NCBI GenBank assembly: GCA_050010535.1
Contig: JBEKKT010000020.1
Coordinates: 1-31,049, forward strand
DNA length: 31,049 bases
Source of the DNA: JAJRAG01 sp050010535
GTDB taxonomy: Archaea; Thermoplasmatota; Thermoplasmata; Methanomassiliicoccales; JACIVX01
Direction: 5' to 3'
The notes beneath the pieces were generated by a model. It saw only the letters and a list, made by a program, of their open reading frames with translations, was not told the origin of the DNA and ran no database searches. Both the position numbers and the translations under genes were made by a program. The number at the start of each line of letters is the position of its first letter. The first letter of the stretch is position 1. This document shows positions 1 through 7,321 of this stretch, in pieces.

Positions 1-1
1 T

Positions 2-397
2 TATCAGAAACTGCACCATATGGTCTCGGGCAAGCTTCACGTGAGGAGCCGCGGGCCGGTGCAGATACTCACGCGGCAGCCGACCGAGGGGCGGTCGAGA
101 CAGGGCGGTCTGAGATTCGGCGAGATGGAGAGGGACTGCCTGATAGGGCACGGAGCGGCGATGGTCATAAAGGACCGGCTGCTAGATGAGTCCGACGGTA
201 CATTCCAGTACGTCTGTGGGAACCCCAACTGCGGTCACATAGCGATGATGGACAGACGTGGGGCTCTGAGGTGCCCTGTCTGCGGTAACAACACGAACGT
301 CAACCTCGTGCAGACCTCGTACGCGTTCAAACTGTTGCTGGACGAACTGCTATCGCTTGGCGTCGCCGTGCGCCTACAATTGGAGGACTTGCGATGA
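2..397 (+). CDS. rpoB: RNA polymerase subunit B, C-terminal end (partial)
   Basis: This is the last 131 residues of the second-largest RNA polymerase subunit; the gene enters from the left edge. The reading frame is open from base 2 and reads into the highly conserved RpoB C-terminus, including SRGPVQILTRQPTEGR and GGLRFGEMERDCLIGHGAA, which forms part of the clamp base near the DNA-RNA hybrid. A zinc ribbon follows, with CGNPNC and CPVC as its two halves. The TGA stop overlaps the rpoA1 start (ATGA), so the two are probably translationally coupled. The ATG at 20 is an internal methionine, not the start. Whether subunit B is split into B' and B'' in this organism cannot be told from this fragment. 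Confidence 0.97.
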   Translation, partial: YQKLHHMVSGKLHVRSRGPVQILTRQPTEGRSRQGGLRFGEMERDCLIGHGAAMVIKDRLLDESDGTFQYVCGNPNCGHIAMMDRRGALRCPVCGNNTNVNLVQTSYAFKLLLDELLSLGVAVRLQLEDLR

Positions 398-3168
398 TGC
401 GAGGCGTTTCGAAGAGGATAGGATCGGTCAGGTTTGCATGCGTGTCGCCTGACGAGGTCAGGAGGATGTCGGCCACGAAGATCATCACCGCCGACACATA
501 TGACGACGACGGTTTCCCGATCGACATGGGCCTGATGGACCCGCACCTGGGAGTGATAGAACCGGGACTGAGGTGCAAGACCTGCGGACACAAGGTCGAC
601 GAGTGCCCGGGTCACTTCGGCCATATCGATCTCGCGATGCCGGTTGTACACGTAGGCTTCGTCAAAGAGATCAAGAAGCTTCTGCAGTCGACTTGCCGGT
701 CCTGCGGCCGTCTCCTTCTCACAGAGGAGCAGGCGAAGGAGTACAAGGAGGTGATGGAGAGGGTCGAGGAGATGGGTGGAGACACAATGGACGTCCGCCT
801 CGTCTCCAAGGAGACCGCGAAGGACGCGGCGTCGAGACCGGTCTGCCCGCACTGCGGCGCGGAGCAAATGAAGATCACATTGGATAAGCCCACGACTTTC
901 AGGGAGGACGGCCACAAGCTCACCCCCAAGGAAGTCAGGGAGCGATTGGAGAGGATACCGGACGAGGACCTGGTGCCCCTCGGAATAGATCCGAAGGCGT
1001 GCAGGCCCGAGTGGATGGTTCTGACGGCATTGCCGGTTCCGCCGGTTACCGTCCGACCGTCGATAACCCTCGAGTCCGGGGACAGGTCAGAGGATGACCT
1101 GACCCACAAGCTCGTGGATGTTCTGAGGATTAACCAGAGACTGAGGGAGAACAGGGACGCCGGCGCTCCGCAGCTGATCGTCGAGGACCTTTGGGAGCTG
1201 CTACAGTATCACGTGACGACCTACTTCGACAACCAGACCTCTGGTATACCGCCTGCGAGGCATAGGTCCGGAAGGCCGCTGAAGACGCTCGTCCAGAGGC
1301 TGAAGGGCAAGGAAGGCAGGTTCAGGTCGAACCTGTCCGGCAAGAGGGTCAATTTCTCAGCAAGGACGGTCATCTCCCCGGACCCCGGGTTGTCGATCAA
1401 CGAGGTCGGCATTCCGTACGAGGCCGCGAGGGAGCTGACCCTGCCGGTCTATGTCACCAAGAGCAACATGGAGATTCTGAAGGAGATGGTGAAGCGCGGT
1501 CCGAACCCGGCCGGAGAGAAATACATGCCAGGAGTCAACTACGTCATACGCCCGGACGGCAGGAGGATCAGGGTCACGGAGAAAAACGCCGAGAGCGTCG
1601 CCGAGACAGTGGAGATTGGCTTCATAGTCGAGAGACACCTGATGGACAATGACATAGTCCTTTTCAACAGGCAGCCCTCGCTGCACAGAATGTCGATGAT
1701 GGCGCACAGCGTCAGGGTCATGCCATGGAAGACGTTCCGGCTGAACCTGTGCGTCTGTCCACCATACAACGCAGACTTCGACGGAGACGAGATGAACCTG
1801 CACGTTCTGCAAAGCGACGAGGCCAGGGCCGAGGCGCTTATCCTTATGAAGGTACAAGAGCACATCCTTTCCCCTAGGTTCGGCGGGCCGGTCATCGGAG
1901 CAATACACGACCACATCACTGGATGTTTCCTCCTGACCCACAGGGATTCCAAGTTCACCAGGGGCGAGACGCTTTTCATGCTGTCTAGGGTCAAGCACCG
2001 GGAGTTGCCGGACCCCATCGAGGTCAACGGGGTGAGATACTGGACCGGCAAACAGCTCTTCTCTCTCGTACTCCCAGAGGATCTCAGGATTACATTTAGA
2101 GCATCGATCTGTAGGAAGTGCCCTGAGTGCCAGAAGGATAAGTGCGATCTCGACGCCTACGTCCGCATTAGGAACGGCGAGCTCGTCTGCGGCACAATCG
2201 ACGAGAAGGCGATTGGGGCCTTCAAGGGCAAGATCATCGACAAGCTGGCTAGGGACTACGGTTCGGAGGCGGCGAAGAACGTCATCGACAACCTCACCCG
2301 CCTGGCGATCGGAGCGATCATGGTTAGGGGCTTCACGACCGGCATCGATGACGAGGACATACCGGAGGAGGCGAGGCGCCAGATCGAGGACGTCTTGCAG
2401 GACGCAGCTAAGAGGGTCGACGATCTCGTGGCGGCGTACCGGGAGGGCATACTGGAGCAGCTGCCGGGGAGATCGCTCGAAGAGACGCTGGAAGTCGAGG
2501 TGATGAAGGTGCTCGGACGGGCAAGGGATGAAGCCGGTCAGATCGCAGGTCGCCACCTGGGTCTGGAGAACTCGGCCGTTATCATGGCCCGGTCCGGCGC
2601 GAGAGGCTCGATGCTTAACCTGAGTCAAATGGCGGGCTGCATCGGGCAGCAAGCCGTAAGAGGGGAGCGACTGTCGAGAGGTTACTGGAATAGGACGCTG
2701 CCGCACTTCCGAAAGGGTGACCTGGGGGCTCAGGCGAGAGGGTTCGTCACGAACTCTTACAAGAGCGGACTGACGCCGACCGAGTTCTTCTTCCATAGCA
2801 TGGGAGGTCGCGAAGGTCTGGTCGACACTGCGGTCAGAACATCAAGGTCCGGTTACATGCAGCGCAGGCTGATCAACGCCCTGGAGGATTTGAAGCTCAA
2901 GCAGGACGGCACTGTTAGGAACACCGCAGACATGGTCGTTCAGTTCAAGTACGGCGAGGACGGCGTCGACCCGTGCAGGAGCGTCCAGGGGGACGCGGTC
3001 GACGTCGACGATCTGCTCGTGGAGGTCCTCGGGGACGAGGCGGAGCTACTCGCGAAGATCGAGGAGAAGAAGCTGTCGGGCTACGCGACGATCGAGAAAG
3101 ACCTAATGGAGACGGAAGACGAGGAGGAGCTCGAGGAGCCCGAGTTCGAGGGCGGAGGTGATGAGTAG
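394..3168 (+). CDS. rpoA1: RNA polymerase subunit A' (largest subunit, N-terminal part)
   Basis: This is the catalytic N-terminal part of the split archaeal largest subunit, 924 residues and close to the usual length. The N-terminal zinc site is visible as C61, C64, C71 and H74 (CKTCGHKVDECPGH). A second CxxC pair (CRSC) and a third (CPHC) follow in the clamp. The universal active-site loop NADFDGD is at residues 459-465; its three aspartates bind the catalytic magnesium. No intein interrupts it. The protein ends in a strongly acidic tail (ETEDEEELEEPEFEGGGDE). The start overlaps the rpoB stop; a second ATG directly follows the first, so the true start could be one codon later. The stop abuts the rpoA2 start. 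Confidence 0.98.
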   Translation: MMRGVSKRIGSVRFACVSPDEVRRMSATKIITADTYDDDGFPIDMGLMDPHLGVIEPGLRCKTCGHKVDECPGHFGHIDLAMPVVHVGFVKEIKKLLQSTCRSCGRLLLTEEQAKEYKEVMERVEEMGGDTMDVRLVSKETAKDAASRPVCPHCGAEQMKITLDKPTTFREDGHKLTPKEVRERLERIPDEDLVPLGIDPKACRPEWMVLTALPVPPVTVRPSITLESGDRSEDDLTHKLVDVLRINQRLRENRDAGAPQLIVEDLWELLQYHVTTYFDNQTSGIPPARHRSGRPLKTLVQRLKGKEGRFRSNLSGKRVNFSARTVISPDPGLSINEVGIPYEAARELTLPVYVTKSNMEILKEMVKRGPNPAGEKYMPGVNYVIRPDGRRIRVTEKNAESVAETVEIGFIVERHLMDNDIVLFNRQPSLHRMSMMAHSVRVMPWKTFRLNLCVCPPYNADFDGDEMNLHVLQSDEARAEALILMKVQEHILSPRFGGPVIGAIHDHITGCFLLTHRDSKFTRGETLFMLSRVKHRELPDPIEVNGVRYWTGKQLFSLVLPEDLRITFRASICRKCPECQKDKCDLDAYVRIRNGELVCGTIDEKAIGAFKGKIIDKLARDYGSEAAKNVIDNLTRLAIGAIMVRGFTTGIDDEDIPEEARRQIEDVLQDAAKRVDDLVAAYREGILEQLPGRSLEETLEVEVMKVLGRARDEAGQIAGRHLGLENSAVIMARSGARGSMLNLSQMAGCIGQQAVRGERLSRGYWNRTLPHFRKGDLGAQARGFVTNSYKSGLTPTEFFFHSMGGREGLVDTAVRTSRSGYMQRRLINALEDLKLKQDGTVRNTADMVVQFKYGEDGVDPCRSVQGDAVDVDDLLVEVLGDEAELLAKIEEKKLSGYATIEKDLMETEDEEELEEPEFEGGGDE
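3154..3162 (+). promoter_or_regulatory. Strong Shine-Dalgarno site for rpoA2
   Basis: GGAGGTGAT lies inside the last codons of rpoA1. It is the full complement of the usual archaeal 16S rRNA 3' end, with 10 bases between GGAGG and the rpoA2 ATG. It fixes the A'' start at 3169 and so supports the unusual N-terminal domain being part of the protein. Confidence 0.8.
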
Positions 3169-4617
3169 ATGGCGCGGAAAGACACGATGAACGCCCTCAT
3201 GAAAAGGGGTCTGAGCGAGAAAACGGTCACGAAGCTTCTGAGCAGATTCGGCACGATCACCGAGATATCCAGCGCTAGCGCGGAGGCGATGAAATCCCTG
3301 GGCTTTTCGAAGAGCGAAGCGGAAGAGATACTGACGAAGATCGGAGGGAAGTCTAAGAAGGCCTCGAAGAAAGTCTCGAAGAAGGAAGAGGCGGCGCCCC
3401 CGAAGCCGAAGTTGGAGCTCTACGTCCCGGTTAAGTCGAAGCCCATGACCGAGATTGAGACGAAGATGTTCAAGCTCGCTCAAGATCTGAAGCTGAAGGT
3501 CCCGATGCAGGTCATATCCGAGATTGCGAGTCGCATCGAGGGGATCGATGTTCCCCAGGCGACCTTGAAGAAGATACTCATGAAGGCCCACGAGCGCTAC
3601 GAAGCGCATATGATGGACCCGAATGAGTCTTCTGGGATACTCGCGGCACAGAGTATCGGGGAGCCGGGCACGCAGATGACGATGCGTACTTTCCACTACG
3701 CAGGTGTCGCAGAGATCAATGTCACGCTCGGTCTTCCTAGATTAATCGAGATCGTCGATGCGAGGCGAGTGCCGAGCACGCCGATGATGACGGTTCACAT
3801 CGACCCGAAGGTCCGCGGGGACATCGACAGGGTCAGGAAGATCGCCTCCGAGATTGAGGCCACCACCCTCCTCGACATCGCGGACATCGAGACGGACATA
3901 GTCAACATGAAGGTTATCGTGCACCCTAACGACAGGAAGATGTCGCAGAAGGGCATCACGCTCGACGACGTATACAAGAGGATCACGAAGCTCCGCGGGC
4001 TGAAGGGTCTGGTCACGATGGGCTACGGAACGCTCGTCATCGCATCGGACGAGCCTTCCTTCAAGAAGCTCCAGGTGATCGTCGACTCGGTCAGGGACTG
4101 TAAGATCAAGGGGATCGACAACATAAAGAGGGCGATCATTCGGAAGAGCGGCGACGAGCATGTCGTCTACACGGAGGGGTCGAACCTCCAGAAGGTGCTC
4201 GAGATCGACCAGGTCGACAAGACCCGCACCACGACCAATGCCGTGCAGGAGATTTACGAGGTGCTTGGCGTCGAGGCCGCGAGGAACGCGATCATAAACG
4301 AGGCGTCAAGGACGCTAGAAGAGCAGGGTTTGACCGTCGACATCAGGCACATCATGCTTGTTGCCGACCTCATGACAAACGACGGGGACGTGAAGGCGAT
4401 CGGAAGGCACGGTATATCGGGAAGGAAGTCGAGCGTGCTCGCTCGTGCCGCGTTTGAGATTACCGCTACTCACTTGTTGCACGCAGCGATCACCGGAGAG
4501 GTGGATCACCTCGATGGCGTTGCAGAAAATATTATAGTGGGACAACCGGTTACACTCGGGACAGGAGCCGTGAATCTGGTCTACACACCTGTTCGCAGGG
4601 GGGAAGAGAATGGTTGA
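3169..4617 (+). CDS. rpoA2: RNA polymerase subunit A'' with N-terminal helix-hairpin-helix extension
   Basis: This is the C-terminal part of the split largest subunit and carries the trigger loop, QSIGEPGTQMTMRTFHYA at residues 161-178, which closes on the incoming nucleotide. At 482 residues it is longer than the roughly 380-400 usual in archaea. The excess is at the N-terminus: residues about 1-62 look like a helix-hairpin-helix domain (RGLSEKTVTKLLSRFG and KSLGFSKSEAEEILTKIG). A lysine-, alanine- and proline-rich linker (about 63-85) follows before the conserved A'' body begins near residue 86. The ATG directly follows the rpoA1 stop and has a full Shine-Dalgarno sequence GGAGGTGAT at 3154-3162, which supports this start and makes the extension genuinely translated. 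It overlaps rpl30e by 8 bases. Confidence 0.97.
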   Translation: MARKDTMNALMKRGLSEKTVTKLLSRFGTITEISSASAEAMKSLGFSKSEAEEILTKIGGKSKKASKKVSKKEEAAPPKPKLELYVPVKSKPMTEIETKMFKLAQDLKLKVPMQVISEIASRIEGIDVPQATLKKILMKAHERYEAHMMDPNESSGILAAQSIGEPGTQMTMRTFHYAGVAEINVTLGLPRLIEIVDARRVPSTPMMTVHIDPKVRGDIDRVRKIASEIEATTLLDIADIETDIVNMKVIVHPNDRKMSQKGITLDDVYKRITKLRGLKGLVTMGYGTLVIASDEPSFKKLQVIVDSVRDCKIKGIDNIKRAIIRKSGDEHVVYTEGSNLQKVLEIDQVDKTRTTTNAVQEIYEVLGVEAARNAIINEASRTLEEQGLTVDIRHIMLVADLMTNDGDVKAIGRHGISGRKSSVLARAAFEITATHLLHAAITGEVDHLDGVAENIIVGQPVTLGTGAVNLVYTPVRRGEENG

Positions 4618-4888
4618 TTTGGGAAGGGCTTTGAAAGCAGCCGTTTCTACCGGCAAGGTGGTATTCGGCGTTCAACAGACAGAGAAGGCCGTGAGGAATG
4701 GCGAGGCAAAGCTGGTGATACTCTCCCAGAACTGCCCTAGCGATTTCCTTATTACGACGGCTCACGGAGTGAAGACGCACAGGTACGAAGGAACGAACAT
4801 GGAGCTAGGAGCGCTGTGTGGGAAACCGTTCTCGGTGTCGGCACTAGCCGTGATCGAAAAGGGCTCTTCCAATATACTCTCATTGTGA
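4610..4888 (+). CDS. rpl30e: Ribosomal protein L30e
   Basis: This 92-residue protein of the L7Ae/L30e RNA-binding family belongs to the large ribosomal subunit. It is recognised from its N-terminal helix (LGRALKAAVSTGKVVFGVQQ), the central KLVILSQNCPSD strand-turn, and the TNMELGALCGKPFSVSALAV segment that ends the fold. Length is normal for the family. It overlaps the end of rpoA2 by 8 bases and is followed after 4 bases by nusA. This is the standard archaeal order rpoA2-rpl30e-nusA, so the three should be co-transcribed. L7Ae, a paralogue, is less likely because of this context. Confidence 0.95.
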   Translation: MVDLGRALKAAVSTGKVVFGVQQTEKAVRNGEAKLVILSQNCPSDFLITTAHGVKTHRYEGTNMELGALCGKPFSVSALAVIEKGSSNILSL

Positions 4889-4892
4889 TAGC

Positions 4893-5318
4893 ATGCCAGA
4901 CATTACATTTACAGAGGAAACCCTGCGCTATATCTCCCTGTTCGAGAACATTACCAGAACGCACGTGAGGGACTGCCTCGAGACCGAGGACAAGCTAGTT
5001 TTTGTGGTCGACCCGGGGCAGGCGAACAGGGCGGTCGGCAAGGGAGGCGAGAATGTCATCAGGATGAAAAACACGACCGGGAAGAACATCCAGGTGATCG
5101 AATACTCCGACGAACCCGAGGAATTCATCAGGAACGTGTTCTACAGCTATGATGTGCAGAACGTTGTGATCGAGAACCGAGGCAACATAGTCCACGCCAC
5201 AGTGACAGTCGACCCTAAAGTCAAGGGAAGGGCGATCGGCAAGAACGGAAGGAACCTGAAGATCGCTAGGGATATCGTGAACAGACATCACAACGTCCAG
5301 AGCATCAGTGTCGCTTAG
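4893..5318 (+). CDS. nusA: Archaeal NusA-like transcription factor (two KH domains)
   Basis: This 141-residue protein is the short archaeal NusA, which lacks the N-terminal and S1 domains of bacterial NusA and consists of two KH RNA-binding domains. Each has its GxxG loop: GKGG in the first (VDPGQANRAVGKGGENV) and GKNG in the second (VDPKVKGRAIGKNGRNL). It is thought to act in transcription termination or elongation. It is the last gene of the operon here; in many archaea rps12, rps7 and the elongation factor genes follow, but here a gene on the other strand does. The two genes overlap tail to tail by 14 bases. The ATG is 4 bases after the rpl30e stop, with only a weak ribosome-binding match. 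Confidence 0.95.
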   Translation: MPDITFTEETLRYISLFENITRTHVRDCLETEDKLVFVVDPGQANRAVGKGGENVIRMKNTTGKNIQVIEYSDEPEEFIRNVFYSYDVQNVVIENRGNIVHATVTVDPKVKGRAIGKNGRNLKIARDIVNRHHNVQSISVA

Positions 5319-6411
5319 TTTTGCTTCCTAGCTGCTCCCTCTCGACCTCCAGTCGGTCGGCGGTCGGATACTCTTCGACGAGATAGCTGTCGTATGGCAG
5401 GTTCCCTGCTATCTCCTCAAGAACCCACGGGGCTACCTCGACCCTTCTCTTCTCCAGATCGAAATGGACGAGCTTCTTGGGCACCTGGAATTCGTTCAAC
5501 AGCGTGTCGATGACCTTGCACGAGTTCCTTGTCTCGATCACACCCTTGAGAAACGTGCCGTCTTCTGTGATTACGTCACTATGTCTCGCGACATTCCTCG
5601 CGCGTCGCATTATCCTCCTTCTAAGCTGGATGCTGTCCTTGAAGCTCGATGAACAGTAGTGGATTGGAATCGAGAGATTGAGATTCAGCATGTTGACTGC
5701 CAACTCCTGGCTGCCCTTTACCGCTGAAGATATTTCGTTCTTCACATCAAATCCTCTCGATCTCAATCTCCGCCAATTCGTCTCAGAGAATTCCAGTTCG
5801 TTGATGTTCACGAAGTCCATGCCAATAGTATCTGCATAGTCGATTACAGCAACGAGATCCTCTCGACAATTCGGGATAGCCGGTATCTCCATACCCATAT
5901 TCATGCCGCTTCTTGCGGAAGCTTCCCTTAGGTTGGTCTGCTCGAGCTTGTTCCACAGGTGAATCGGAGGATGGATCCTCAGTTCGTCAAGACCCGCCAT
6001 CTCCAGTCTTCTGTAGGCATCCAAGCGTATCGAGGAGGTGTAGAGGTGGATGTGGTGCTTGTCTCCAAAGGTTGATTTGAGGAGGGCTATGTACTTTAGT
6101 GTCCGGTCCAGCGCTGTTATCGGGTCGCCACCCGTCATGCCCGTGCCTTGCGCATCAATCGAACGGGCTTCACTCAGAATGTCCTCGTCGTTCCGAACCT
6201 TCCGTTCATCTGCGTATGTCGTCTCCCTTCCCTTCTTCTTGACGGAAAGTGGGCAATAGAAACATCCGGTCTCGCATTTCCCAGTGATGAGGAGGACCAT
6301 CTTCGCGCCTTTTCTGCAGAGCACACAGCCAGTGGGAAGTCGGCCTGTATACTTGGATCCCGCCTCGATCGACCTCACATTCATCCGGGGAATCGGAGGC
6401 GGACCGCCCAT
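5305..6411 (-). CDS. Radical SAM protein, COG2108 type, function unknown
   Basis: This 368-residue protein contains the radical SAM cluster motif CxxxCxxC as CETGCFYC near residue 46, which binds a 4Fe-4S cluster and S-adenosylmethionine. A second cysteine pair, GCVLCRKGAKM, lies just upstream and could bind another metal or cluster. Downstream GTGMTGGDP resembles the glycine-rich SAM-contact motif. The overall pattern is that of the archaeal family COG2108, described as related to pyruvate-formate-lyase-activating enzymes, with no established substrate. The ATG at 6411 is used; a second candidate is the methionine of RMNVRSIEAGS. The gene is monocistronic and converges on nusA, so the neighbours do not reveal its job. 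Confidence 0.88.
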   Translation of the reverse strand: MGGPPPIPRMNVRSIEAGSKYTGRLPTGCVLCRKGAKMVLLITGKCETGCFYCPLSVKKKGRETTYADERKVRNDEDILSEARSIDAQGTGMTGGDPITALDRTLKYIALLKSTFGDKHHIHLYTSSIRLDAYRRLEMAGLDELRIHPPIHLWNKLEQTNLREASARSGMNMGMEIPAIPNCREDLVAVIDYADTIGMDFVNINELEFSETNWRRLRSRGFDVKNEISSAVKGSQELAVNMLNLNLSIPIHYCSSSFKDSIQLRRRIMRRARNVARHSDVITEDGTFLKGVIETRNSCKVIDTLLNEFQVPKKLVHFDLEKRRVEVAPWVLEEIAGNLPYDSYLVEEYPTADRLEVEREQLGSKTKRH

Positions 6412-6552
6412 TTAAGCTTATCCTAATCTGAGTTCTGAAAAGTCACTGCCCCGGCGCCTCATTTCACTTCTTCAATGACCTAAGTGAACTACCGTATGAC
6501 TTTATCAGTCTCCGAGTAGATTATGCGATGGCAGTGATTCGGAGGAGTGGAT

Positions 6553-7221
6553 ATGAGGAGCAGAACACATCTCATACTGGCGCTCGATGAGACCAGGGAG
6601 GAAAAGGCACTTTCCGTCGCAGAGCAGGTGAGGGACTTCACGGACGCTGTCAAGATAAACTGGCCCCTCGTGCTGTCGACATCACCAGGGATCATAACGA
6701 GAATTTCCAAGCTATCCGATGTCATTTGCGACTTCAAGGTAGCAGATATCCCTAACACTAACAGGCTCATCGTCCAGCAAGCTGTCGCTCTCGGAGCTTC
6801 TGGGGTCATCGTTCACGGCTTCACCGGTCGTGACTCGGTGAAGGCGGCGGTAGAGGCCGCTCGCGGTGCTGAGGTGTTCGTTGTAACCGAGATGAGCCAT
6901 CCAGGTGGCGAGGAATTCACCGCGCCTGTCGGGGAGAGACTGGCCGCGCTCGCCGTGGATTGTGGCGCTTCCGGGGTCATAGCTCCGGCAACGAGGCCGG
7001 AGAGGATCAAGATCATCAGGCGCATTGTCGGTAGGCTGAAGATTCTGTCACCGGGGGTTGGAGCGCAGGGAGGAAGCGCGGCGGACGCGATAGTGAACGG
7101 CGCCGACTCGGTGATCGTCGGTCGTTCGATATACAACGCGCAGAACCCTCGTGATGCGGCAAGGGAAGTAAGCGAACAGATTGCGAGATCCCTTAGCGCA
7201 TCACAAAAGAGGGTAGCCTGA
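6553..7221 (+). CDS. pyrF: Orotidine 5'-phosphate decarboxylase
   Basis: This enzyme decarboxylates OMP to UMP, the last step of de novo pyrimidine synthesis, in the cytoplasm. The catalytic residues fit the family: D12 in the first strand (LILALD), K34 (VKINW), and the charged set D60-K62-D65 in DFKVADIPNT. The phosphate-binding end is GVGAQGG and VGRSIY. At 222 residues it is full length. A GTG six bases upstream is in frame, but GGAGG at 6541-6545 sits 7 bases before the ATG at 6553 and would be only 1 base from the GTG, so the ATG is chosen. A TATA-like stretch (actttatca, 6499-6507) may be the promoter. The gene stands alone between divergent and downstream units. Confidence 0.96.
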   Translation: MRSRTHLILALDETREEKALSVAEQVRDFTDAVKINWPLVLSTSPGIITRISKLSDVICDFKVADIPNTNRLIVQQAVALGASGVIVHGFTGRDSVKAAVEAARGAEVFVVTEMSHPGGEEFTAPVGERLAALAVDCGASGVIAPATRPERIKIIRRIVGRLKILSPGVGAQGGSAADAIVNGADSVIVGRSIYNAQNPRDAAREVSEQIARSLSASQKRVA

Positions 7222-7266
7222 AATCGACCCAGACACCCTATTTTCCGAGGGCCGATTGTGGACAAT

Positions 7267-7274
7267 TATTTATA
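7267..7274 (+). promoter_or_regulatory. TATA box of the oligosaccharyltransferase gene
   Basis: TATTTATA in the pyrF-aglB gap predicts a transcription start about 25 bases on, near 7296. A Shine-Dalgarno-like GAGGAG at 7308-7313 follows, then ATG at 7322. The box lies downstream of an in-frame TTG at 7256, which argues against that upstream start. Confidence 0.6.
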
Positions 7275-7321
7275 GTGGCTCCGTTATCGACTTGGCACGA
7301 TTCTGCCGAGGAGACTCTGAG

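Noticed and set aside
1357..2796. Long open frame (479 codons) on the minus strand inside rpoA1
   Set aside because: It lies opposite a certain gene with NADFDGD and other RpoA' motifs. It is Asp/Leu/Arg/Val-rich, as expected for an antisense frame of a high-GC gene, and has no recognisable domain.
394..4617. Intein in the RNA polymerase subunits
   Set aside because: rpoA1 has normal length and uninterrupted active-site motifs. The extra length of rpoA2 is at its N-terminus and has no intein motifs.
6547..6552. GTG start two codons upstream for pyrF
   Set aside because: The GGAGG is only 1 base from it but 7 bases from the ATG at 6553.
7256..7321. TTG start extending the oligosaccharyltransferase by 22 residues
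   Set aside because: The TATA box at 7267-7274 lies inside this extension and GAGGAG precedes ATG 7322, so the transcript should begin after the TTG.
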